DNA of 64,000 bases from Sphingomonas kyeonggiensis (GCF_030812785.1 NZ_JAUSTJ010000003.1:1-64000), one strand, 5' to 3'; counted from the stretch's first letter, positions 29,163 through 36,465 are shown. The notes: a model not told the origin generated them from the letters alone. A program made the numbers and translations.

Positions 29163-29749
29163 GCGCCTGGAGCGGGGAACTCGCCCGCGCGCATGTCACG
29201 CTGGAGCGCGGGGCGCAGTTCCTGGGGCGGGGACTCGATGCCGGCGCGGCGCGGACGATCGCGGGGCCGTACCGCGCCAAGGTGATCGGCAATGGCCTGC
29301 GCGAGCTCGACCGCTTCCTCCAGCTGCTGGTGCTGGCGATCGCGGCGGCGCGGGGGATCGCGCTGCCCGAGCAGGAGCGGCACACTGCCAATCTGGTGGC
29401 GCGGCTGCGCGAGACGCTGGGCGTGGCCGACCCGGACCGGGCGCGGCTGCTCGCGCTGGGGCGCACGCGCGATTGCCTGTTCCATTGCGGCGGCTTGGTG
29501 CGGCGGGGCGATGCGCGCGGCGGCGCGGTGATGACCATTGGCTGGCACGGCGCCGGCGGCGGCACTTTGCTCCGCGTCGCGGTGGGCGAGCGGCTCGACC
29601 CGTCGGCGCGCCAGCTGCTCGACATATGCCTCTATTATCGGGCGCTGGCTGCCGCGTTGCTCAGCGAGGCGGGGCTGGCAGTTCCGCCAGAATCCATTCG
29701 CGAAACGCCGCCATTGCCGGGCTCGGGCTGCGCGACTGGAGCCAGGTGA
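29153..29749 (+). CDS. HEPN-like helical protein
   Basis: The 198-residue protein is of unknown family. Residues about 40-120 are helical and end in GRTRDCLFHCGG, where R106-D-x3-H111 fits the Rx4-6H catalytic motif of HEPN ribonucleases, with the usual polar residue after the Arg. If real, it would be an RNase of the toxin or defence type. A Gly-rich turn and a further helical stretch follow. The only possible start in frame is a TTG inside the cold-shock gene (10-base overlap), so translation is coupled. The last 89 bases overlap the convergent LysR gene. Confidence 0.58.
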   Translation: MRLSAWSGELARAHVTLERGAQFLGRGLDAGAARTIAGPYRAKVIGNGLRELDRFLQLLVLAIAAARGIALPEQERHTANLVARLRETLGVADPDRARLLALGRTRDCLFHCGGLVRRGDARGGAVMTIGWHGAGGGTLLRVAVGERLDPSARQLLDICLYYRALAAALLSEAGLAVPPESIRETPPLPGSGCATGAR

Positions 29750-30539
29750 GCCAGTAGCGGCCGGTGCTGACTTCGAGGGCGAAGGGGCGGATGAGCCGGC
29801 CTTCGCCGAGATGGCGGGTGAGCATCGCCGGCGGGGCGAGCGCGACGCCGGCGCCCTGGACGGCCGCCTCGGCCATCGCCAGCGAGCTGTCGAACACCGG
29901 CCCGCGCAGCGTGGGCGGCGCGATACCGGCCTGGGCGAACCAGCGCGGCCATTCGTCGGCGCGGTAGGAGCGCAGCAAGGGCAGCGCGAGCAGGTCGGCG
30001 GGGGTGGCGAGACGCGCGGCGAGTTCGGGCGTGCAGAGCGGGGTGAGCGGCGTCTCGATCAGCGGCACCGCCTCGGTGCCGTGCCAGGCACCGGCGCCGA
30101 AGCGGATCGCATAGTCGAGCCCCTCGCCGGCCAGATCGACTCGGTTGTTGTTGGTGAACAGGCGGAGGTCGATGCGCGGGTGCGCGGCGTGGAAGCCGGG
30201 CAGGCGCGGCAGCAGCCAGCCGGTGGCGAAAGTGCCGACCGCAGCGACCGAAAGCAATTGCGCGGCGGTGCCGCTGGCGATCCCCTCGACCAGCTCGGCG
30301 ATGCGATCGAAGCTGTCGCCGAGCGCGGGGAGCAGGGCCAGCCCCTCGTCGGTGAGCGCCAGCCCACGCGGCAGGCGGCGGAACAGCTGCGCGCCGAGCC
30401 GCTGCTCGAGGCCCTTCACCTGGTGGCTGATCGCCGCCTGGGTCACGCACAGCTCGATCGCAGCGCGGGTGAAGCTCAGATGCCGCGCCGACGCCTCGAA
30501 GGCGCGCAGGGCGTTGAGAGGGAGGTGGGGGCGGACCAT
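29661..30539 (-). CDS. LysR-family regulator, AmpR/GcvA-like
   Basis: The 292-residue regulator has an N-terminal winged helix (LPLNALRAFEASARHLSFTR, then AAIELCVTQAAISHQVKGLE) that is very close to AmpR/GcvA. A LysR effector domain with TPLCTPELA and the C-terminal GVALAPPAML segment follows. AmpR-type regulators normally sit divergent to a beta-lactamase gene and respond to muropeptides. Here the divergent gene is dmeR and no beta-lactamase is present, so its targets are unknown. Its 3' end overlaps the HEPN-like gene by 89 bases on the opposite strand. Confidence 0.87.
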   Translation of the reverse strand: MVRPHLPLNALRAFEASARHLSFTRAAIELCVTQAAISHQVKGLEQRLGAQLFRRLPRGLALTDEGLALLPALGDSFDRIAELVEGIASGTAAQLLSVAAVGTFATGWLLPRLPGFHAAHPRIDLRLFTNNNRVDLAGEGLDYAIRFGAGAWHGTEAVPLIETPLTPLCTPELAARLATPADLLALPLLRSYRADEWPRWFAQAGIAPPTLRGPVFDSSLAMAEAAVQGAGVALAPPAMLTRHLGEGRLIRPFALEVSTGRYWLTWLQSRSPSPAMAAFREWILAELPAPPR

Positions 30540-30605
30540 CGGGGCGGAAGCATAAGTTCAGCTAATGGCGGGCGCCAGATGGCGTGGCGGGTTTACTGCG
30601 CGCGA

Positions 30606-30632
30606 ATATACCTATAGGGGGTATGGGTATAT
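30606..30632 (+). promoter_or_regulatory. G-rich operator of the CsoR/RcnR/DmeR type
   Basis: ATATACCTATAGGGGG followed by TATGGGTATAT has the AT-flanked G-tract symmetry bound by DmeR, RcnR and FrmR repressors. It runs into the dmeR start codon, so bound repressor would block both transcription and the ribosome site. Confidence 0.7.
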
Positions 30633-30906
30633 GGCACATCTATCCCATGACAATGCCGCGCTGCTGGCGCGGGTGCGGCGCATCGGCGGGCAAGTCGGCG
30701 CGGTCGAGCGGGCGCTGGAGGGCGAGGCGGGTTGCGCCGAGGTGCTCCAGCTGGTCGCTGCCGTGCGCGGTGCGGTGAACGGGCTGCTCGACGCCATCAT
30801 CGCCGACCATCTCGAGGCGCATGTCGCGGCGCCGGGGCTCAGCGATGCCGAGCGCGCGCAGGGAGCCGAAGAGCTGCTGGCGGTGATCCGCCGCTATTCG
30901 AAATAG
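30631..30906 (+). CDS. dmeR: Metal-sensing repressor, CsoR/RcnR family
   Basis: The 91-residue helical repressor has the family core HLSHDNAALLARVRRIGGQV, GAVERALEGEAGCAEVLQLV and an AVRGAVNGLLDAIIADHLEAH stretch. The N-terminal His and the Cys and His positions are those used for Ni/Co sensing in RcnR/DmeR. The ATG at 30631 is chosen because it starts the conserved helix; the longer upstream frame runs through the operator. It is followed 8 bases later by a DmeF-type exporter, matching known dmeRF operons that respond to cobalt and nickel. Confidence 0.85.
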   Translation: MAHLSHDNAALLARVRRIGGQVGAVERALEGEAGCAEVLQLVAAVRGAVNGLLDAIIADHLEAHVAAPGLSDAERAQGAEELLAVIRRYSK

Positions 30907-30914
30907 GATCCCTC

Positions 30915-31829
30915 ATGGCCAGCCTTCCCGAAATCGAAGCTTCCGCGCACGAGCATGTCTTTCTGGGCGCTTCACATGACGACAACGCCCGGCGGACTTT
31001 GTGGGTGGTGGCGCTGACCGCGGTGATGATGGTCGGCGAGATCGTCGCCGGTTACTGGACCGGGTCGATGGCGCTGCTCGCCGACGGCTTCCACATGGCG
31101 ACGCATGCCGGGGCGCTGGCGGTGGCTGCCATCGCCTATTCCTATGCGAAGAAGCATGCGCGCAACGCCGCCTACAGCTTCGGAACCGGCAAGGTGGGTG
31201 ACCTGGCCGGCTTCGCCTCGGCGATGGTGCTGGGGCTGATCGCGCTGGGGATCGGCGTGGAATCGGTGCTGCGGCTGTTCGAGCCGACGGCGGTGGCGTT
31301 CGGCGAGGCGGCGATCGTCGCGGTGCTGGGGCTGGCGGTGAACCTGGTGAGCGCGGCGCTGCTCTCGGGCGGGCATCATCATCACCATCATCACGGGCAT
31401 GATCATGATCACGGGCATCACCACCATCACGGCCACGACAACAACCTCCGCTCGGCCTATGTCCATGTCCTCGCCGATGCGCTGACTTCGGTGCTGGCGA
31501 TCGCGGCGCTGCTCGCCGGGCGGTACCTGGGCTGGGGCTGGATGGACCCGGCGATGGGGATCGTCGGCGCGGTGGTGATCGCGCGCTGGTCCTGGACCCT
31601 GATGCGCGACACCGCGGCGGTGCTGCTCGACCGGACGGACGCGCATGTCGCCGGGGAGGTCCGCGAACTGCTCGGCGACGTGCGGATACTCGACCTGCAT
31701 GTCTGGCGGGTCGGGCCCGAGGCGCGGGCGGCGATCGTCAGCGTGGCGGGCATGGATGCCGACACGGTCCGCGCACGGCTGGCGCAGGTGCACGAGCTGG
31801 CGCACCTCACCGTGGAGTGCCGGCCCTAA
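30915..31829 (+). CDS. dmeF: DmeF-type Co/Ni cation diffusion facilitator
   Basis: The 304-residue inner-membrane CDF exporter has helix II motif LADGFHMATHAGAL, where an HMATH variant supplies the metal site. A very long His-rich cytoplasmic loop lies between helices IV and V (about residues 154-179, HHHHHHH and HDHDHGHHHHH), followed by HVLADALTSVLAIAAL as the second metal site. This plan is the DmeF subgroup, which exports cobalt and nickel by proton antiport. AGGA precedes the ATG. Its stop overlaps the stop of the convergent exporter gene by 4 bases. Confidence 0.9.
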   Translation: MASLPEIEASAHEHVFLGASHDDNARRTLWVVALTAVMMVGEIVAGYWTGSMALLADGFHMATHAGALAVAAIAYSYAKKHARNAAYSFGTGKVGDLAGFASAMVLGLIALGIGVESVLRLFEPTAVAFGEAAIVAVLGLAVNLVSAALLSGGHHHHHHHGHDHDHGHHHHHGHDNNLRSAYVHVLADALTSVLAIAALLAGRYLGWGWMDPAMGIVGAVVIARWSWTLMRDTAAVLLDRTDAHVAGEVRELLGDVRILDLHVWRVGPEARAAIVSVAGMDADTVRARLAQVHELAHLTVECRP

Positions 31830-32146
31830 TTGGCGGTGGACAGCTTCATCAGCACCAGGCCCGAGACGATCAGCGCGGCGGCGCCGAGGCGCATCAGGCT
31901 GGCCTGCTCGCCGAGCACGACGACGCCCACCGCGAAGGCGCCGACCGCGCCGATGCCGGTCCACACCGTATAGGCGGTGCCGAGCGGCAGGCTGCGCATC
32001 GACAGCGAGAGCAGGCCGAAGCTGGCGCCCATGGTGACGAGGGTGACGATCGAGGGGACGAGTTTCGTGAAGCCTTCGGACTGCTTCATGAAGAAGGCCC
32101 AGACGACTTCGAGCAGACCGGCGATAACGAGAATGAACCACACCAT
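31826..32146 (-). CDS. sugE: SMR-family guanidinium exporter (Gdx/SugE type)
   Basis: The 106-residue, four-helix small multidrug resistance protein has the Gdx/SugE signature: MVWFILVIAGLLEVVWAFFM with the essential Glu in helix 1, MKQSEGFTKL after it, and TAYTVWTGIGAVGAF in helix 3. This subtype exports guanidinium by proton exchange. AAGGAGG is 6 bases before the ATG. The leader carries two small hairpins like those of the guanidine-II riboswitch, which supports this subtype. Confidence 0.9.
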   Translation of the reverse strand: MVWFILVIAGLLEVVWAFFMKQSEGFTKLVPSIVTLVTMGASFGLLSLSMRSLPLGTAYTVWTGIGAVGAFAVGVVVLGEQASLMRLGAAALIVSGLVLMKLSTAN

Positions 32147-32169
32147 GGCAGCCTCCTTGAACAGAGCTG

Positions 32170-32205
32170 CCGGGCCGTCCCGGTCTTGAACCTCCCGGGT
32201 GGGAG
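32170..32205 (-). promoter_or_regulatory. Guanidine-II (mini-ykkC)-like riboswitch leader
   Basis: Read on the minus strand, two 5-bp stem tetraloop hairpins are separated by 8 bases: CTCCC-ACCC-GGGAG (32192-32205) and CCGGG-ACGG-CCCGG (32170-32183). The sugE Shine-Dalgarno follows about a dozen bases later. The second loop fits the conserved ACGR. The first has ACCC in its place, so the element is either divergent or a half-functional variant. Confidence 0.5.
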
Positions 32206-32266
32206 ACGGGAACGTGGTCGCCGCGCCGGTCATCTAGGGCGGGGCGGCGACCGGATCAAGGCGGGG

Positions 32267-32653
32267 TCAGTCGATCGCCTCGATGCCCTGCGCCTTCAGC
32301 CGCGCGAGCGCGTCCTTCATGTGCTGCAGCTGCTCGGGCGCATGGCCCTGCCATTGCTCGACCTCGCCGGTGACGCGCAGCGGTTCGCGCGAGCGGTAGG
32401 AGAGGGTGGGATTGCCCGGGAATTTCTGGTCGGTGAGGTTGGGATCGTCGGCGAACTCGCCGGTCGGCTCGACGATGTAGATCCGCTCGCGGCCTTCGCC
32501 CTGGGCCAGCTCCGCACCCCAGATCGCGGCTTCGAGCGTGCCGGCGAAATAGACCCAGGGATTGGCTTTGCGCGCGCCATAGTTGGAAGCGTAGCCCGCT
32601 GCGATCAGGTCGCCGGGGCGAAGGTCCGCGCGGGTGCCGTGATAATAGATCAT
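32267..32653 (-). CDS. arr: Rifampin ADP-ribosyltransferase
   Basis: The 128-residue Arr-family enzyme inactivates rifamycins by ADP-ribosylation from NAD. Conserved Arr segments are YYHGTRADLRPGDL (His of the active site), WVYFAGTLEAAIWGAELA, IYIVEPTGEFADDPNLTD and FPGNPTLSYRSREPLRV. It starts directly at the HGT strand, so it is slightly shorter than the 140-150-residue plasmid and mycobacterial forms, which have an N-terminal extension. GAGGAG lies 9 bases before the ATG. The gene is probably intrinsic; no mobile element is near. Confidence 0.92.
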   Translation of the reverse strand: MIYYHGTRADLRPGDLIAAGYASNYGARKANPWVYFAGTLEAAIWGAELAQGEGRERIYIVEPTGEFADDPNLTDQKFPGNPTLSYRSREPLRVTGEVEQWQGHAPEQLQHMKDALARLKAQGIEAID

Positions 32654-32826
32654 GTGCCGTTGCTCCTCGTCTGCGAATCGAGGGCAGCCATATGCAACAG
32701 GGACCCCGGCTTGCCGCAATCCCGGTTCCGGGTTAGACAATGATAGTGGGAAGAGGCCGCGACGACTCGCTGGCGCCCCGCACTTCCAATTCCAGAGCGT
32801 GATCCGGACAGTTCCGTCCCTCATTC

Positions 32827-32964
32827 CGTCATCCCCGCGCAGGCGGGGATCCAGAGCCACGAACCGGGCGCGTGCGGTTTGCTCGGGCTGGGCCGGTGAC
32901 GGTGTGCTCGATGGCCCCGTCCGTCCTCGCGCTACCCTGGATCCCCGCCTGCGCGGGGATGACG
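32827..32964. repeat. Inverted CGTCATCCCCGCG repeat pair
   Basis: CGTCATCCCCGCGCAGGCGG at the left and its mirror (ending GCGCGGGGATGACG) at the right face each other about 110 bases apart. The 394-base gap 32654-33047 between arr and the M20 gene holds this pair and a further half-copy near 33003. No gene is seen; the open frame there is a translation of the repeat. Confidence 0.8.
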
Positions 32965-33047
32965 AGGGGGAAGCGGAGATGCGGGAGGAATAAGTCGCTC
33001 CACTCCCGGCTTTCGCCGGGGAACAGGGCATTCCTGTGCGGCGCGAG

Positions 33048-34355
33048 CTACTTCTTCAGGATATCCAGCGCCGCCGCGGTCATCGCCTCGGTCGCGGTGC
33101 CGACCACGGCCTCGGCATCGGGCGCCCAATAGGCGCTGTGGAGCGAGGGCAGGGGCTTCTTGCCATTGTCCGACGCCGCCCATTTGTCGGCCGGTACTCC
33201 GCCGACCCAGAAGATCAGGCTCTGGATCGAATTGTCGGCGAGCCAGTAGCGGCTGAAATCCTCGCCGCCCATCACCGCCTTGGTCTCGACCACCCGGTCC
33301 TTGCCGAAGCGCGCCGTCCACAGCGCCTTCATCCGGTCGGTGATCGGCTGGGTGTTGAAAGTGGCGGGGGTGAAATTGTCGCGGACCTTGACCTCGGGCA
33401 TCCGGTCGTCGGGCACGCCCGCGGCGATCGCCTCGCCCCTGGCGATGCGGGCGATGCCGTCGAGCAGCAGCTTGCGCACCTCGGGCTTGAAGCTGCGCAC
33501 GGTGAGCAGCATCGTCACGTCACTGCCGATGATGTTGTGGGTCGAGCCGCCCTTGATCATGCCGACGGTGACCACCGCGGCTTCCTGCGGATCGACTTCG
33601 CGGCTGACCAGGGTCTGCAGCGCGCCGACGATGCGGGCGGCGAGGACGATCGGGTCCTTGGTGGTCTGCGGATAGGCGCCGTGCCCGCCGACGCCCTTCA
33701 CGGTGATGTCGACCGAATCGACATTGGCGAGCGCATAGCCGGGGGTGACGCCGATCTGGCCGGCGGGGGCCCCGGCGCTGTCGTGGAAGGCGAGGGCGAA
33801 TTGCGGCTTGGGGAAGCGGGTGAACAGCCCGTCGTCGAGCATCGCCCGGGCACCGAGCCCGCGCTCCTCGGCCGGCTGGGCGATCATCACCACGGTGCCG
33901 TGCCATTTCGCCTTCATCGCCGCGAGGTTGCGCAGCGTGCCGATCCAGCTCGCCATGTGGGTGTCGTGCCCGCAGGCGTGCATCACGCCGCTCTCGATCC
34001 CGTCGTCATTGGTGGTGCGGACCTTGGAGGCGAAGGGCAGGCCGGTCGCCTCGGTCACCGGCAGGCCGTCCATGTCGGCGCGGATGAGGAGGACCGGGCC
34101 GGGGCCGTTCTCGAGCACCGCGACGACCCCGGTGCCGCCGACCTTCTCGGTGACCTTGTAGCCGGCCTTGCGCGCTTCCTCGGCAAGCTTGGCGGCGGTC
34201 TTCACCTCATGCGTGCTGAGCTCGGGATTGGCGTGGAAGTCGCGGTAGAATTCCATGAGCTGGGGAAGCGCGGCCTGGGTCGCGTCGTGTACCGGATCGG
34301 CGATGGAAGGCGTGGTGAAAGTCATCGCAGTGGCGAGAAGAAGCGACCGGAGCAT
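33048..34355 (-). CDS. Exported M20 family amidohydrolase
   Basis: The 435-residue metal-dependent hydrolase is of the hippurate hydrolase/IAA-amino-acid hydrolase branch. After a signal peptide (MLRSLLLATAMTFTTPSIADP), metal-binding motifs follow: IRADMDGLPVTE, MHACGHDTHMA, QPAEERGLGARAML and VMGGEDFSRY near the C-terminus. A dimerisation domain (VGGHGAYPQTTKDP) lies between. Such enzymes remove N-acyl groups from amino acids or peptides. AGGGGG lies before the ATG at 34355; the longer upstream frame is repeat translation. Confidence 0.9.
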   Translation of the reverse strand: MLRSLLLATAMTFTTPSIADPVHDATQAALPQLMEFYRDFHANPELSTHEVKTAAKLAEEARKAGYKVTEKVGGTGVVAVLENGPGPVLLIRADMDGLPVTEATGLPFASKVRTTNDDGIESGVMHACGHDTHMASWIGTLRNLAAMKAKWHGTVVMIAQPAEERGLGARAMLDDGLFTRFPKPQFALAFHDSAGAPAGQIGVTPGYALANVDSVDITVKGVGGHGAYPQTTKDPIVLAARIVGALQTLVSREVDPQEAAVVTVGMIKGGSTHNIIGSDVTMLLTVRSFKPEVRKLLLDGIARIARGEAIAAGVPDDRMPEVKVRDNFTPATFNTQPITDRMKALWTARFGKDRVVETKAVMGGEDFSRYWLADNSIQSLIFWVGGVPADKWAASDNGKKPLPSLHSAYWAPDAEAVVGTATEAMTAAALDILKK

Positions 34356-34429
34356 ATGGTTCCCCCTGATGGAGGCGCGAATGTCGCTTGGGGATGGGGG
34401 CGTGTCAAACCTCTGGCTCGCCTGAGGCG

Positions 34430-34489
34430 AGGCCCCCTCCACCACGCGCTGCGCGCGCGGTCCCCCTCCCCCGCTTCGCGAGGGAGGAA
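34430..34489. repeat. 60-bp repeat, left copy (A)
   Basis: This 60-base unit (AGGCCCCCTCCACCACGCGC ... CGCGAGGGAGGAA) is identical, in the same orientation, to 34937-34996. It contains two self-complementary parts and belongs to a family with further copies at 34516-34579, 57910-57969 and 58000-58059. Confidence 0.9.
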
Positions 34490-34515
34490 CTTTCCAGTAT
34501 GTTGGCGTTCGCACA

Positions 34516-34579
34516 TTCCTCCCTCGCTCCGCAGGAGCGGGGGAGGGGGACCGCCGCCGAAGGCGGTGGTGGAGGGGGC
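34516..34579. repeat. 60-bp repeat family, inverted copy (C)
   Basis: This is an inverted member of the same family (TTCCTCCCTCGCTCCGCAGG ... GGTGGTGGAGGGGGC) with a different inner loop. It ends two bases before the DUF559 start codon, so its GGAGG serves as the ribosome site of that gene. Confidence 0.88.
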
Positions 34580-34581
34580 GA

Positions 34582-34938
34582 ATGAAGCTCAAGGGCTGGT
34601 CGGGCGGCAGGCCGTATGCGCGCAAGCTTCGACGCGAAATGACGCTGCCCGAAGTCCTGCTGTGGCAGGAACTGCGCAGGGAGCCGGGCGGCTGGTACTT
34701 TCGCCGACAGCACCGGGCGGGGCCGTATTTCCTCGACTTCTACTGCGCCAGGGCGAGGCTATGTGTCGAGGTGGATGGGGAGATTCATGGCCGGGGCGAC
34801 CAACCGGCGCGGGATGCGGCCAGGGACGCATGGCTGGTGGAGCGTGGCGTGTGCGTGTTGCGAGTGCCTGCGGTCGAGGTGCTGCGGGATCTGGACGCGG
34901 TGTTGCGGCACATTCTCGACGTGGTGTCCGGCCGATAG
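34582..34938 (+). CDS. DUF559 endonuclease-like protein
   Basis: The 118-residue protein has the DUF559 core of the PD-(D/E)XK nuclease superfamily (relatives include Vsr). LRREMTLPEVLLWQELR is the helix; FRRQHRAGPYFLDFYCAR holds the catalytic Asp, followed by LCVEVDGEIH with the Glu, and VLRVPAVEVL lies at the end. The family's role is unsettled. Its Shine-Dalgarno lies inside repeat copy C and its stop codon overlaps repeat copy B, so the gene is packaged exactly between repeats and could move or be duplicated with them. Confidence 0.85.
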   Translation: MKLKGWSGGRPYARKLRREMTLPEVLLWQELRREPGGWYFRRQHRAGPYFLDFYCARARLCVEVDGEIHGRGDQPARDAARDAWLVERGVCVLRVPAVEVLRDLDAVLRHILDVVSGR

Positions 34939-34996
34939 GCCCCCTCCACCACGCGCTGCGCGCGCGGTCCCCCTCCCCCGCTTCGCGAGGGAGGAA
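34937..34996. repeat. 60-bp repeat, right copy (B)
   Basis: This is a base-for-base direct copy of 34430-34489. It begins within the DUF559 stop codon and ends 2 bases before the stop of the DUF4893 gene on the other strand. Confidence 0.9.
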
Positions 34997-34998
34997 TT

Positions 34999-35625
34999 TT
35001 AGGCCGGGGTGAGTTCGATGATGTCGAGTTTGGATTCGAAACCGGGATAGGGGAGGACAAGCCGCCAGCGGTTTTCGTCGATGCGCTCGATATAGCCGAT
35101 CATGTCGCGCTTGCGATCGACGCCGTACCGCAGCGGCGCGGTCTCGTCGCCGAGGACCATGACGCCGATGAACATCGCCCGCGCATCGGTGTTCATGTAG
35201 ATCAGCCCGTCGGGGCGCTGCTGGCCGTCGAGCCGGACGAAATGCGTCTCCTTGCCCTGCACGGTGATCCGGCACTGGCCGGCGGGATAGGCCGTGAAAT
35301 ATTGCGTGATCGGCTGCTGCGAGCCGAGTTTCACCGTGCGGCAGCGATAATCGCCCGCCGGGGGCAGGGCATGGGCGAGCGCGACGTCGGGATCGAACAG
35401 CTTGGGATCCGCCGCGATCGCCGCGGGCGACGCCGCCTTTGCCGGCGCGAGACCGTCGTCCCAGGCACGGCGCCACTGGCGGATGCGATCGGCATCCGCC
35501 TCGGACATCACCTTGCGCCAGCTCCAGCCGGCGGGCGGGCGCGTGGCGGTGGCGTCGCGATAGACGCTGCAGCCGGTGGTGAGGCCGATCGCGAACAATG
35601 CCGCGGCGGCGGGGATCCCCTTCAT
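34999..35625 (-). CDS. DUF4893-type lipoprotein
   Basis: The 208-residue exported lipoprotein has signal sequence MKGIPAAAALFAIGLTTGC with the lipidated Cys near residue 19. The body (DADRIRQWRRAWDDGL, GDYRCRTVKLG, YRCR/QCRI cysteines, and the C-terminal DMIGYIERIDENRWRLVLPYP) fits the DUF4893 family of sphingomonad periplasmic proteins, for which no function is established. GGGAAGAGG lies upstream of the ATG at 35625. Confidence 0.72.
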   Translation of the reverse strand: MKGIPAAAALFAIGLTTGCSVYRDATATRPPAGWSWRKVMSEADADRIRQWRRAWDDGLAPAKAASPAAIAADPKLFDPDVALAHALPPAGDYRCRTVKLGSQQPITQYFTAYPAGQCRITVQGKETHFVRLDGQQRPDGLIYMNTDARAMFIGVMVLGDETAPLRYGVDRKRDMIGYIERIDENRWRLVLPYPGFESKLDIIELTPA

Positions 35626-35656
35626 GCCTCTTCCCTTCTTCAGGCGCCAAGCCGCC

Positions 35657-36442
35657 TTAGGCGGCGGTCCAGCCGCCGTCGATCGAGTAATTGGCACCGG
35701 TAATCTGTGCCGCCTCGTCCCGGCAAAGGAAAAGCACCAGCGCGGCGACCTGTTCCGACGTGACGAACTGCTTGGTCGGCTGTGCATCGAGCAGCACGTC
35801 GTTGATCACCTGCTCGCGGGTGAGGCCGCGCGCCTTCATCGTGTCAGGGATCTGGTTCTCGACCAGCGGGGTCCAGACATAGCCCGGCGAGACGCAGTTG
35901 ACGGTGACGCCATAGGTGGCGACTTCGAGCGCGATCGTCTTGGTGAGGCCGGCAATGGCATGCTTGGCCATCACGTACGCGCTCTTGTTCGGGCTGGCGA
36001 CGAGGCTGTGCGCCGAGGCGGTGGAGATGATCCGGCCCCATTTCTGCGCCTTCATGAACGGCACCGCGGCGCGCGTCATGTGCCAGGCCGAGGACTGGTT
36101 GATCGCGATGATCGCGTCGTACTTCTCGACCGGGAAATCCTCGATCGGCGCGACGTGCTGGATGCCGGCATTGTTGATGATGATGTGCGGCCCGCCCAGC
36201 TCGTCATGGCAGCGCCGGACCATCGCATCGATCTGGTCCGGCTTGGTCATGTCGGCAGCGTCATAGAGCGCCCTGGCGCCGCTGGTCGCCTCGAGCGCGG
36301 CGCGCTCCTTCTCGATCGCCGCGGCATCGCCGAAGCCGTTGATCATCACGCTCGCGCCCTCGGCGGCCAGCGCCTTGGCATAGGCCAGGCCGATGCCCGA
36401 GGTGGAACCGGTGATGATGGCGGACTTGCCCTTGAGGAACAT
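35657..36442 (-). CDS. bdhA: 3-hydroxybutyrate dehydrogenase
   Basis: The 261-residue short-chain dehydrogenase is of the D-3-hydroxybutyrate dehydrogenase type, oxidising 3-hydroxybutyrate to acetoacetate with NAD. Visible are the cofactor motif TGSTSGIGLAYAKALA, NNAGIQHVAPIEDFP, catalytic Ser in IISTASAHSLVASP, YVMAKHAI (YxxxK) and the family C-terminus ITGANYSIDGGWTAA. AAGGAG lies before the ATG. A patatin-like gene lies just upstream on the same strand. This pairing is common and fits breakdown of polyhydroxybutyrate or lipids. Confidence 0.93.
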   Translation of the reverse strand: MFLKGKSAIITGSTSGIGLAYAKALAAEGASVMINGFGDAAAIEKERAALEATSGARALYDAADMTKPDQIDAMVRRCHDELGGPHIIINNAGIQHVAPIEDFPVEKYDAIIAINQSSAWHMTRAAVPFMKAQKWGRIISTASAHSLVASPNKSAYVMAKHAIAGLTKTIALEVATYGVTVNCVSPGYVWTPLVENQIPDTMKARGLTREQVINDVLLDAQPTKQFVTSEQVAALVLFLCRDEAAQITGANYSIDGGWTAA

Positions 36443-36465
36443 GGGGGACTCCTTTTCTTGCCTGT

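Noticed and set aside
28675..29749. RES-Xre toxin-antitoxin pair
   Set aside because: The MbcA/ParS-like part is present, but the 198-residue neighbour lacks the RES-domain Arg/Glu/Ser pattern, so a classical RES system is not supported.
32654..33031. N-terminal extension of arr (126 codons)
   Set aside because: It contains the RRRGSR...DPRLRGDD runs typical of translated intergenic repeats. Arr begins at its own ribosome site.
34430..34996. CRISPR-like array
   Set aside because: The repeats are few, palindromic and not spaced by uniform unique spacers, and there is no cas gene.
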